Part shown: positions 1-8,049 of the stretch, in pieces | Numbering within the stretch: the first letter of the stretch is position 1 | How the letters are laid out: every line of letters starts with the position of its first letter | Assembly: GCF_042310355.1 (NCBI RefSeq) | Contig: NZ_JBHJMR010000001.1 | Coordinates: forward strand, 248,001 to 312,000 | Source: Wenzhouxiangella sp042310355 | Lineage (GTDB): Bacteria; Pseudomonadota; Gammaproteobacteria; Xanthomonadales; Wenzhouxiangellaceae | Direction: 5' to 3' | DNA length: 64,000 nucleotides | Position numbers and translations under genes: made by a program | The notes under the pieces: model-generated | The model's input: the letters and a program-made list of their open reading frames with translations, nothing else | Databases searched by the model: none | Told to the model about the DNA's origin: nothing

Positions 1-1
1 G

Positions 2-766
2 GCCGAGCTGGCCTGGCAGGATCCCGAAACCAATCGCCGCCGCCTGGCGGCGATGATGGACGCGCAGCCCGGCTGCCATCTCTACGTCATCCCCGAGACC
101 TTTACCACCGGTTTTCTGGGAGATGCCGGTCTGGACGCCGAGACCATGGACGGGCCGAGCATCGCCTGGCTGCGCGAGCAGGCCCGCTCGCGCGGCGCGG
201 CCATTGCCGGCTCCCTCGTCATCGGCAATGGCGAAGGGCGTCGCTTCAACCGCATGGTCTTCATGCCGCCCGATGCCGAACCGGTCTGTTACGACAAGCG
301 ACATCGTTTCTCCTTCGGCGGCGAGGATGAGCGCTACACCGCCGGCGAGGGCCCGGTCGTGGCCGAATGGCGCGGCTGGCGCTTCGACCTGCAGGTCTGC
401 TACGACCTGCGGTTCCCGGTCTGGTGCCGGAACAGCCGCGATTTCGACGTGCAGATCTTCGTCGCCAACTGGCCCGCGCCCCGGGCCGACCACTGGCGCA
501 GCCTGCTCAAGGCCCGCGCGATCGAGAACCAGGCCTATGTCATCGGCGTCAACTGTTGCGGCCGTGACGGCAACGGCGTGAACTACGCGGGCGACACCGT
601 GCTTCGCGGGCCGGACGGTCGGCGAATCGTGGAGTTGGGGGCGGCCGAGGAAAGCGCCCGGGTGTCGATGCGCCTTTCTCAGCTGCGCGACTTTCGAGAG
701 GCGCTGCCCTTCCTGGCCGATGGCGACGATTTTCGCTTGGTTTCCGGTGTATTCAGAAAACGTTAA
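2..766 (+). CDS. yafV: Omega-amidase / nitrilase-family hydrolase, YafV-like (5' end cut by window)
   Basis: The reading frame is open from base 2, so the start codon lies outside the window; the first ATG at 53 is internal. The protein is a carbon-nitrogen hydrolase with all three catalytic elements of the nitrilase fold: Glu in PETFTTGF, Lys in YDKRHRF and the nucleophile Cys in QVCYDLRFPVW. The block VANWPAPRADHW followed by ARAIENQAYVIG matches the YafV/Nit2 omega-amidases, which hydrolyse alpha-ketoglutaramate and alpha-ketosuccinamate to the 2-oxo acid plus ammonia. They often work with a glutamine transaminase, but no partner gene is visible here. A strong promoter for the next gene starts just after the stop. 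Subfamily assignment is confident; substrate is inferred from the family. Confidence 0.9.
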   Translation, partial: AELAWQDPETNRRRLAAMMDAQPGCHLYVIPETFTTGFLGDAGLDAETMDGPSIAWLREQARSRGAAIAGSLVIGNGEGRRFNRMVFMPPDAEPVCYDKRHRFSFGGEDERYTAGEGPVVAEWRGWRFDLQVCYDLRFPVWCRNSRDFDVQIFVANWPAPRADHWRSLLKARAIENQAYVIGVNCCGRDGNGVNYAGDTVLRGPDGRRIVELGAAEESARVSMRLSQLRDFREALPFLADGDDFRLVSGVFRKR

Positions 767-785
767 TTCTTTTTTAAATACGAGG

Positions 786-814
786 TTGCTCGTACCCCGG
801 CCTGCGGCTATACT
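786..814 (+). promoter_or_regulatory. Sigma70-type promoter for the TonB receptor gene
   Basis: A -35 box TTGCTC (786-791) and a -10 box TATACT (809-814) are separated by exactly 17 bases. They lie about 40 bases upstream of the ATG at 853, which is preceded by a purine-rich AGGGAG ribosome-binding stretch. Prediction from sequence only. Confidence 0.6.
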
Positions 815-852
815 CCCTTAACCATTATGTAACTTCAGGGAGTAAGATAGGG

Positions 853-3795
853 ATGTTGACGCTAATCAGAAAGCGGCTGGTTCTCTCCAGCCTGTTGATT
901 CTCTTCGCTTTACTGGGTCTGATCTGCGCCCCGGTCATGGCACAGGCCCAGGATCCCGAGACGGATCAGGATGTGGCCGAAGACGCGGCCGAAGACGAAG
1001 AAGAAGAGGAAGCAGCGGCTGATCTCGAACGTGTGCAGGTCACCGGTTCGCTGATTCGCCGCGCTGAATACAGTTCCACCTCGCCGGTTCAGGTCATCAA
1101 CGCGGAAACGCAGGCCCAGGTCGGCCAGGTCAGCACGGCCGAGTACCTGCAGCGCTCCAGCGTTGCGGCGGGTTCCACCCAGTTCAACAACACGTTCAAT
1201 GGTTTCGTGATCGAGGGTGGAACGGGCATCAACTCCCTTTCCCTGCGTGGACTGGGCGCCCAGCGCACCCTGGTCGTGCTCAATAACCGACGTCCGGGTC
1301 CGGCCGGCACGCGTGGCCAGGTCGGGGCTTTCGACCTCAACGTGATCCCTGAAGTCATTGTTCAGCGCATCGAGCTGCTCAAGGACGGCGCCTCGTCGAT
1401 CTACGGCTCCGACGCCGTTGCCGGCGTGGCCAACGTGATTACCCGCAAGAACCTGGACGGCGGCGAAGTTTCGCTGCAGATCAACCAGCCGGAAGAGTCG
1501 GGCGGTGCCGTCTACCAGGGTTCGGCCGGCTACGGCTGGAACTTTGAAAGCGGTAGCGTCGTCGTCGCCGCGGAGTACTTCTTCCAGGAAGAGCTCCGCC
1601 GCAGCGATCGCGATTTCCTCAGCTGCCCGGAAGACCTTTTCTGGGACGCCGAAGGTAATCGTATCGACCGTGAGGATCGCTCGGTCCTGGCCGGAACGGA
1701 TCTGGCCGGCTGCAACAACCTCTACGCGAATACCGTCATTGATGCCGCGTTCGGAGACCGCTACGTTCCGGCGCCCGATGGTCAGACCATTGGCCTGATT
1801 CCGGGCTACCGCCCGCGCGCAAATGGCCGTTACGACGATCCCGGTGGCCAGGCGTTCTATGAAGACCAGCTGAACTTCCCGTTCGCCAACACCGACATGG
1901 CGATCAATCGGCAGGAGCGCATGAGTGTGTACGGTTCCTCGGAGTTCAACCTCGACTTCGCAGGGGGCGTCACCTGGGACACCGAGTGGCTCTACAACAG
2001 CCGCGAAACCACCACCGAAGGCTGGCGTCAATTCTTCCCCCTGATGGGTGGCGCAACGGCCGTCGCTCCGGGTTATGGGTATCCCGACAACCCGAATTTC
2101 GAGACGCCAGTACCCTCCGGTATCGCACAGCCGATCATGCCGTACCCGTCCAACAATACGATTGAAGTCGACTACTTTTACGTGGCCACGGGCCTCGAGG
2201 GCTCCGTCGGCAACAGCCTCTGGACCTGGTCGGTCGACGCGTCCTACTCGCGCTCGGACGGTGACTACACCAACAACGGCATTGTTGCCTCGCGCTCGGG
2301 CGACGTTCAGTTCGACCCCGATGGGCCGGACGTCGACTACTTCGATCCGGACATCCTCAGCGGTGCCCGCATGAATGAGCTGGTCAACGCTGTCGGGCAG
2401 GTTCATACCGGCAACACGGTTTACGACCAGTTCGTGACGACCGGTATCATCACCGGCGACCTGTTTCAGCTGCCGGCCGGCCCGATGGGCGTGGCCTTCG
2501 GTGCCGAGTACCGCGACTTCAGCATCGACGACCGTCCCAGTGACCTTTCGCAGGGTGGCGACCTCTGGGGTTCCACCTCGGCCCAGGTGACCAAGGGCTC
2601 CGATTCGGTCGTCGAAGGCTTCGCGGAAATCGATGTGCCGCTGCTTGCCGGTCAGACGCCGTTCGAGTCCCTCACGCTGAATGCTTCAGCGCGCGTGTTC
2701 GACTACGACACGACCGGTTCCGACTCCGTCTGGAAAGCTGGTTTGAACTGGCAGATCAATCCGACCGTTCGCCTGCGCAGCACCTACGGCACCTCGTATC
2801 GCTCGCCGGCCCTGTACGAACTGTTCCTGGGCGACCAGACCGGTTTCCAGCCCCAGCTCGGCATCGATCCCTGCATCGACTGGCAAGAAAGCAACAATGA
2901 CTTTCTGCGTGACAACTGTGCCGCTGCGGGCATCCCCGGCGACTATGCTGGCGGCGCCACGTCCTCGACCATCGTCTCGGGCGGTGGCCTGGGCGTTCTC
3001 GAACCGGAAACCTCGACCGCTTTCACGGCCGGCATCATTCTCACTCCGGCTGCCACCGACTTCAGCATCGCGGTCGACTACTTTGAGATGGAAGTGGAAG
3101 ACCAGGTCGCTCAGCTCGGTCCGGGTTCCATCATTGGCGGTTGCTATGGCTCGCCGAACTATCCCAACGCTTTCTGCGATCTGTTCGATCGTAATCCGGC
3201 GGACCATCCGACCGCACCGTTCTCCATCACCGAGGTTCGCGATCAGTACCTCAACGTGGATCGTCAGAAGACGCGCGGTGTCGACGTGAACTTCCGTTAC
3301 GACAGCCTGTTCTCGTTCGGTCGACTGGTTATCGAGAACCAGAGCACCTGGGTGTTCGAGGATCTCGAGCAGCTGTTCGACCCGAGCCTGGCCCAGGGCT
3401 TCGACAACAACAACCGTAACGGCAACATTGGTCGGCCGAAGCTGGTCAGCAACCTGCGCGCCACGCTGTCTCGCGATGACTGGACCTTCAACTATTACGC
3501 CGAGTACACGCGTCGAACCGACCAGAAGCGTTTCCTCGACGAGGAAACGACCTACTTCGGCTTCGATCCGGCCTATCGCGATGTCACGGCCGAACGCGCC
3601 ATCTACCACACCATTTCCGCCGAATACGAGCAGAACAAGTGGTCGGTCCTGGTGGGTGTGCGTAACCTCTTCAACGAAGACCCGCCCCTCGTTTCGAGCG
3701 GTGTCGTGACCCGTCGCGGCAATATCCCGCTGGTCGCAACCCAGTACGACATGCGCGGACGTACCGGCTTCGTTCGTCTCAACTACTACTTCTAA
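853..3795 (+). CDS. TonB-dependent outer-membrane receptor (980 aa)
   Basis: This is an energised outer-membrane receptor. An N-terminal signal peptide (residues about 1-32, ending near PVMAQAQ) is followed by a very acidic low-complexity stretch (about 33-58). Next comes the plug domain, starting at ERVQVTGSLIRR and including SLRGLGAQRTLVVLNNRR and the hallmark ELLKDGASSIYGSDAVAGV (about 130-190). The rest is a long beta-barrel with a terminal-aromatic C-terminus (VRLNYYF). The plug style is that of the large receptors common in xanthomonads and relatives, which take up oligosaccharides, peptides or other large substrates rather than only siderophores. It has its own promoter and terminator, so it is probably monocistronic. 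The convergent exported S9 peptidase across the repeat array might supply a peptide substrate; that link is speculative. Confidence 0.93.
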   Translation: MLTLIRKRLVLSSLLILFALLGLICAPVMAQAQDPETDQDVAEDAAEDEEEEEAAADLERVQVTGSLIRRAEYSSTSPVQVINAETQAQVGQVSTAEYLQRSSVAAGSTQFNNTFNGFVIEGGTGINSLSLRGLGAQRTLVVLNNRRPGPAGTRGQVGAFDLNVIPEVIVQRIELLKDGASSIYGSDAVAGVANVITRKNLDGGEVSLQINQPEESGGAVYQGSAGYGWNFESGSVVVAAEYFFQEELRRSDRDFLSCPEDLFWDAEGNRIDREDRSVLAGTDLAGCNNLYANTVIDAAFGDRYVPAPDGQTIGLIPGYRPRANGRYDDPGGQAFYEDQLNFPFANTDMAINRQERMSVYGSSEFNLDFAGGVTWDTEWLYNSRETTTEGWRQFFPLMGGATAVAPGYGYPDNPNFETPVPSGIAQPIMPYPSNNTIEVDYFYVATGLEGSVGNSLWTWSVDASYSRSDGDYTNNGIVASRSGDVQFDPDGPDVDYFDPDILSGARMNELVNAVGQVHTGNTVYDQFVTTGIITGDLFQLPAGPMGVAFGAEYRDFSIDDRPSDLSQGGDLWGSTSAQVTKGSDSVVEGFAEIDVPLLAGQTPFESLTLNASARVFDYDTTGSDSVWKAGLNWQINPTVRLRSTYGTSYRSPALYELFLGDQTGFQPQLGIDPCIDWQESNNDFLRDNCAAAGIPGDYAGGATSSTIVSGGGLGVLEPETSTAFTAGIILTPAATDFSIAVDYFEMEVEDQVAQLGPGSIIGGCYGSPNYPNAFCDLFDRNPADHPTAPFSITEVRDQYLNVDRQKTRGVDVNFRYDSLFSFGRLVIENQSTWVFEDLEQLFDPSLAQGFDNNNRNGNIGRPKLVSNLRATLSRDDWTFNYYAEYTRRTDQKRFLDEETTYFGFDPAYRDVTAERAIYHTISAEYEQNKWSVLVGVRNLFNEDPPLVSSGVVTRRGNIPLVATQYDMRGRTGFVRLNYYF

Positions 3796-3821
3796 GCAAG
3801 TCAGACGCTTCTGAAGTCATT

Positions 3822-3851
3822 GGGGCGGTGCGTGAGCACCGCCCCTTTTTT
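3822..3851 (+). terminator. Rho-independent terminator of the TonB receptor gene
   Basis: A perfect 10-bp stem (GGGGCGGTGC / GCACCGCCCC) with a GTGA loop is followed by a run of six T, 26 bases after the receptor stop codon. Confidence 0.9.
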
Positions 3852-3936
3852 ATGTGCGCCAGGTATGGCGCCAAGCGCCATGACCTGGCCCTTCCAGCCG
3901 TGGAGGAAAGTCGAATTGCCGGAGGATCGTCGGGTC

Positions 3937-4588
3937 GTAGGATGCGTGGAGCGAAGCGCAACGCATCAGGACGACATTGCGGCCACCCCCACGCGCACGA
4001 CTCATGCAACCGCCGGTGATGATGCGTTCCGGCCTGCGGCCTCCACACATCCTACGGAACCGGGTTCGGCCACCAGAATCGCAGGCAACGTAGGATGCGT
4101 GGAGCGCAGCGCAACGCATCAGGACGACATGGCAGCCGCCCCCACGCGCACGACGCATTCAACCGCCGGTGATGATGCGTTCCGGCCTGCGGCCTCCACA
4201 CATCCTACGGAACCGGGTTCGGCCACCAGGATCGCAGGCAACGCAGGATGCGTGGAGCGAAGCGCAACGCATCAGGACGACATTGCGGCCACCCCCACGC
4301 GCACGACTCATGCAACCGCCGGCGATGATGCGTTCCGGCCTGCGGCCTCCACACATCCTACGGAACCGGGTTCGGCCACGGGCATTGCAGGCACCGTAGG
4401 ATGTGTGGAGCGCAGCGCAACGCATCAGGACGACATTGCGGCCGCCCCCACGCGGATGATTCATGCAACCGCCGGAATTGATGCGTTACGGCCTCCGGCC
4501 TCCACACATCCTACGGAACCGGGCTCGGCCCGCGGAGATCGCAGGCAACGTAGGATGCGTGGAACGCAGCGCAACGCATCAGGACGAC
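3937..4588. repeat. Tandem array of four 153-bp palindromic units plus a partial fifth
   Basis: Units begin at 3937, 4090, 4243, 4396 and 4550 with the word GTAGGATGCGTGGAGCG (one reads GCAGG, one GTAGGATGTG). The period is 153, 153, 153 and 154 bases. Each unit is an imperfect inverted repeat: the opening word and AACGCATC return as GATGCGTTCCGG and CCTCCACACATCCTAC about 85 bases later, followed by a roughly 38-base linker. Because 153 is divisible by 3 the array keeps one frame open (3820-4635), but the predicted peptide is just a 51-residue echo and is not a gene. A single copy of the same palindrome family lies at 39798-39882. The array fills most of the 857-base gap between two convergent genes. 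Confidence 0.92.
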
Positions 4589-4625
4589 CAAAGAAAAGCC
4601 CGCCGCATCCGAAGACGCGGCGGGC
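4588..4625 (-). terminator. Rho-independent terminator of the S9 peptidase gene
   Basis: Read on the minus strand, the stem GCCCGCCGC / GCGGCGGGC (4598-4606 with 4617-4625) is followed by TTTTCTTT. It lies 28 bases beyond the peptidase stop and abuts the last partial repeat unit. Confidence 0.85.
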
Positions 4626-4652
4626 CATGTCGTGAGCTGAAATGCGTCGGGG

Positions 4653-6686
4653 TCAGGAATCGCTGCCCATTCCACACTGTCCTTCGAGGAAGTCCTCGAT
4701 CAGCGCCAGGCTCTGGGTCTGGTGGCGCGGGTACCAGGGCATGCTGTGGGGCATGTCGGAGATCAGCTGGAAGCGCGCCGGCACGTGTTCCTTGACGGCG
4801 TTGTAAAAGTTCTCCGCGTGCCAGGAAGGCGTGCGCACGTCGCGGTCGCCGACGTAGAGCAGGATCGGGATATCGGCCTTGTCGGTATTGCGCATGGGAT
4901 CCATGCCCGTGACCGTCTGTCCCTGCAGGATGCGTTGCAGGCGATTGTCGCTCCAGGTCACGCCGAGGCGGCCCAGGTCGCTGACCGGCGCGCCGGCAAT
5001 GGCGCACTGATAGGGCCCGTTGGGCCGCACGGTGGCGGCCACCGCCGCGAACCCGCCGTAGGAGTAGCCGAAAATGGCAATCCGGTCCTCGTCGGCGATA
5101 CCCTGCTCGACCAGCCACCGGGCGCCGTCGTCCTTGTCGTCCTGCATCTTCTGGCCCCACTCCCGGTCGCCGGCCAGCCACAGATCCCGTCCAAGACCGG
5201 CAGAGCCGCGATACTGCGGCCGCAGCACGGCGTAGCCGCGCGAAGTCAGGAAAGGCACCCAGCCGGAGGCGTCCCAACCCATCGCGTCGCGAGCCCAGGG
5301 GCCGCCATGCGGGTGGATGATGGTCGGCAGCGCGTCGTCGCCTTCCTCCCAGCCGGCCGGCAGGTCGAGGATGGCCGGGATTTCCATGCCGTCGCGGGCC
5401 TCGTAGGTCACCCAGCGCTGTTCGCCGATTTCGTCCGGGTCGATCCAGGGCCGTTGCGAGCCAAGGGGCTCGACCCGCTTGCGATCGCGCAGCAGGTGGT
5501 AGGCGGGCGGATGGCGATGGCTGGATGTCGTGAACAGCACCGTGGACATGTCGTCGGTGTAGCTGTTGATGGAGACGACCTGATCAGGGAAGGCCTGTTC
5601 CAGACCTTCCTGGATGCTGCGCATCTGGGGGTCGACGTAGACCGTCTGCATGCGGGGTCCGGAAATCCGGAAGCCGAGCAGCTGGTTGAAGTTCGACGGT
5701 CGGTTTCCGAATACCAGGCTGCCGATGGAATATTTATCGTGGGCGACCAGGGGCTCGGGATCGAATTCGCGCTTGCCCGGATCGTACATCCATGCCTGGA
5801 CCAGGTTCGAGAACTGGTCGGTGAGGACGTAGAACTTGCCGCTTTCCTCGTCCACGCCTTCGATGGTCACGGAATGGCGCTCGCTCAGCTTGGTGCTCAG
5901 CTTGTCGTGGACCTCGAAATCGCCTTCATCGTTGCGCAGGAGGTAGCGCTGGACGTACTCGCCGTCGACCGACTCCAGTTCGTTTCTGGCCAGGACTTCG
6001 CCGGTGCGCGGATGGAACAGGCTCGGCGAACTGCCCGCGCTCGAGCTGACCAGGAGTTCGGTGCTGCCGTCGCGCAGGTCGTACAGGTAGAAGTTGCCCT
6101 GCAGGGTCAGCCCGTTGAGCTGCTGGATGATCACGCGATGCGGGTCCATTGGCAGGGTGCTCACCAGCGATGCTTCGCCGCTGATTTCCAGGCAGGTCTG
6201 GGTGTCCTTGCTGATGCCGATGCGGCGCACGTTGCGGGCGAATGCCTCCTCGAATTCTTCGTGCTCCACGTCGGTCAGGTAGGGCTTGGTCACGAAGGTC
6301 TTGGTGGCGCCGGAGATCTTTCCTTCGCCGCAGCCGCCCAGTTGGCCGGTCCACTCCTGCCGTCCGAAGACCAACAGGCGGCCGGCCTTGAGTGCGCCGG
6401 CGCCGATGAACTTCATCTTGTCGCCGCTGGGCGTGATCTCGGGGTCCTGGTCCATATTGTCCAGTTCCCAGGTCGCCAGGGCCGTTTCCTGGTTGTCGGA
6501 GCCGGGCAGGGCGATGATGGCGACGATATGTTCGCCGTCGGCGCTCATGGAAACCGACTGGATGTTGGCGACCTTGGCCAGGTCTTCAGCGGGAATCGGC
6601 TCGGCATGAGCGCTCCCGGTAGTCATGACGGTACTCAACAGGAGCGCCGTGCTGATGATTCTGCCGATCATGTTGCTGATCCTCAT
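4653..6686 (-). CDS. Exported S9-family (prolyl oligopeptidase-like) serine peptidase
   Basis: The 677-residue protein has a signal peptide (about residues 1-28, ending SAHA), so it probably acts in the periplasm. A beta-propeller-like region (about 30-410) precedes an alpha/beta hydrolase domain. The nucleophile elbow is GYSYGG (about residue 535), the Asp lies in YVGDRDVRTP, and the candidate His in SDMPHSMPWY near the C-terminus. The HPHGGPW segment before the nucleophile is the usual oxyanion-side motif of dipeptidyl/acylaminoacyl peptidases. The His loop differs from the common GxxH(G) wording, so activity should be inferred rather than assumed. It is convergent with the TonB receptor and has its own terminator. 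Confidence 0.88.
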   Translation of the reverse strand: MRISNMIGRIISTALLLSTVMTTGSAHAEPIPAEDLAKVANIQSVSMSADGEHIVAIIALPGSDNQETALATWELDNMDQDPEITPSGDKMKFIGAGALKAGRLLVFGRQEWTGQLGGCGEGKISGATKTFVTKPYLTDVEHEEFEEAFARNVRRIGISKDTQTCLEISGEASLVSTLPMDPHRVIIQQLNGLTLQGNFYLYDLRDGSTELLVSSSAGSSPSLFHPRTGEVLARNELESVDGEYVQRYLLRNDEGDFEVHDKLSTKLSERHSVTIEGVDEESGKFYVLTDQFSNLVQAWMYDPGKREFDPEPLVAHDKYSIGSLVFGNRPSNFNQLLGFRISGPRMQTVYVDPQMRSIQEGLEQAFPDQVVSINSYTDDMSTVLFTTSSHRHPPAYHLLRDRKRVEPLGSQRPWIDPDEIGEQRWVTYEARDGMEIPAILDLPAGWEEGDDALPTIIHPHGGPWARDAMGWDASGWVPFLTSRGYAVLRPQYRGSAGLGRDLWLAGDREWGQKMQDDKDDGARWLVEQGIADEDRIAIFGYSYGGFAAVAATVRPNGPYQCAIAGAPVSDLGRLGVTWSDNRLQRILQGQTVTGMDPMRNTDKADIPILLYVGDRDVRTPSWHAENFYNAVKEHVPARFQLISDMPHSMPWYPRHQTQSLALIEDFLEGQCGMGSDS

Positions 6687-6773
6687 TGTTCAGTGGATGC
6701 CGTGTGGCGGCTGGATTTGAACCGCCAGTTTACTGAATTCGTCATCAACGTGTACGAACGGTGTCGTGGCGCC

Positions 6774-7403
6774 TCACGCGGCGCCGAATGCGCGGATGGT
6801 CCCGACCGCCAGGCCCTCGATGGCGAAGTCACTGCCCGGGACCACGTGGAGGTTGGGAAAGTCGGGGTTCTCGCTGTCGAGGAAGATACCTCGGCCCTTG
6901 CGGCGCAGTCGCTTGACGGTCACTTCGCCGTCGATGCGGGCGACCACGACCTGGCCGGCGCGCGCGTCGGGTGTTCGGTGGACGAGAAGAAGATCGCCGT
7001 CCTCGATACCGGCTCCGGTCATGCTGTCGCCGCGGACCTTCAGGGCATAGTCGGGTGCCGGGCTGAACAGTTGCGGGTCGACGCAGACTTCGTCCTCGAA
7101 GTTCTCGATGGCCAGAAGTGGGGAGCCCGCGGCGACGCGACCGATCACGGGAAGCTTGCGCACGCCTGCCTCCACTCCGGCCGGTGGCGCCTGGGGGCGC
7201 GTGGGCATGATGCCGCGCGCCCTTCCGGCGCGCAGTTCGATGGCGCCGCGCCTGGCCAGGGCCTGGAGATGACACTGGGCGGCGTTGGGCGAGGCGAAAC
7301 CGAAATGCGCCACGATTTCCGCGCGCGTTGGCGGCAGCCCGTCGGAGCGCAGTCGCTGCTCGATGAACTCGAGAATCTCTTGCTGGCGCGGCGTCAGGTC
7401 CAT
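6774..7403 (-). CDS. lexA: LexA, SOS-response repressor and self-cleaving peptidase
   Basis: The 209-residue protein opens with the LexA winged helix (MDLTPRQQEILEFIEQ) and a recognition segment ASPNAAQCHLQALARRG very close to that of E. coli LexA. The Ala-Gly self-cleavage bond lies in IGRVAAGSPLL. The S24 Ser/Lys dyad is visible as Ser in VRGDSMTGAGI and Lys in GEVTVKRL. RecA-activated autocleavage would derepress SOS genes. A canonical SOS box sits directly upstream, so the gene is autoregulated. The Slp-type lipoprotein gene ends only 46 bases upstream on the same strand, but the operator in that gap suggests lexA has its own promoter. Confidence 0.96.
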   Translation of the reverse strand: MDLTPRQQEILEFIEQRLRSDGLPPTRAEIVAHFGFASPNAAQCHLQALARRGAIELRAGRARGIMPTRPQAPPAGVEAGVRKLPVIGRVAAGSPLLAIENFEDEVCVDPQLFSPAPDYALKVRGDSMTGAGIEDGDLLLVHRTPDARAGQVVVARIDGEVTVKRLRRKGRGIFLDSENPDFPNLHVVPGSDFAIEGLAVGTIRAFGAA

Positions 7404-7411
7404 CGCTCAAA

Positions 7412-7427
7412 CTGTATCAAAGAACAG
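7412..7427 (-). promoter_or_regulatory. LexA operator (SOS box) of lexA
   Basis: On the minus strand the sequence reads CTGT-TCTTTGAT-ACAG, a perfect CTGT-N8-ACAG E. coli-type SOS box. It starts 8 bases upstream of the lexA start codon, which is close enough to block both promoter clearance and the ribosome-binding region. Confidence 0.9.
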
Positions 7428-7449
7428 TTCGAAAAGCATGGGCCTTCGA

Positions 7450-7998
7450 TCACTTGATGATGATGTGGCCCGAGAAGTGCCAGCGTGAATGGGACCAGGG
7501 AAAACGGGCGTAGGGCCACCAGGGATCGTAGCGCCAGAACGGGTCGTGGTATTGGTGAACCGGACGGTCCTCACCCCAAAGAAAGAGCGTATCGGCGGCG
7601 ACCCGCGGGTAGATGTAGCGGAACTCACCGATATGGCCCTCGACGAAATCGGTCAGGGTGCCGACCACCGTGATGTCGCGCCCGCTCTCGAACACCGCCG
7701 GGTCCTCGAAGCCCTCGCGGCAGGCGAGGAAGCGTCCCTGGTCGGCGTCACCGCCGTGCGGGCGGGCGCGGTTGTCGAGTTCGCGCGCCAGGATCTCGAT
7801 GCAGGTTTCCTCGCGTCCCGGGCGGGTATCGACGATACTCCCGCCCCAGCGCACGCGTTGACCGACGTGCCGGTCTTCGGACTGCTCGGGCGACAGGGGC
7901 GGGAACTCGCCGCCGAGCGGTTCGGGTATCGTGGCGCAGCCGGCGGCCAGCAGGGTGAGCAGGCCGACGGCCGGAACCAGACGAGGAATGGTAATCAT
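7450..7998 (-). CDS. Slp-family outer-membrane lipoprotein
   Basis: The 182-residue product has a lipoprotein signal with lipobox LLAAGC (Cys near residue 21). A domain typical of the Slp/YeaY starvation-inducible lipoproteins follows: VGQRVRWGGSIVDTRPGREETCIEILARELD, then FLACREGFEDP, and a GTLTDF-containing strand. The C-terminus is unusually rich in Trp, Tyr and Pro (FWRYDPWWPYARFPW). Its exact role is unknown in the family; it is an outer-membrane-anchored envelope protein. It lies between tgpA and lexA on the same strand. Confidence 0.85.
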   Translation of the reverse strand: MITIPRLVPAVGLLTLLAAGCATIPEPLGGEFPPLSPEQSEDRHVGQRVRWGGSIVDTRPGREETCIEILARELDNRARPHGGDADQGRFLACREGFEDPAVFESGRDITVVGTLTDFVEGHIGEFRYIYPRVAADTLFLWGEDRPVHQYHDPFWRYDPWWPYARFPWSHSRWHFSGHIIIK

Positions 7999-8049
7999 GA
8001 ACCGACTCTCCTGTTCAGGGTGCGGAACGTGCCAGGCGGCATCAATAGA

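Noticed and set aside
3937..4588. CRISPR-like array
   Set aside because: Units are 153 bp with no short constant repeat/variable spacer pattern, and the linkers are repeated too. No cas genes.
3820..4635. A 271-residue open frame with a 51-residue periodic peptide across the repeat array
   Set aside because: It is a by-product of the 153-bp (51-codon) period. The peptide contains the false wording seen when this palindrome is translated, has no ribosome-binding site and overlaps two terminators.
4722..7457. A 911-residue open frame antisense to the S9 peptidase and lexA
   Set aside because: Shadow frame caused by high GC and codon bias; it runs through two well-supported genes on the other strand and resembles no protein.
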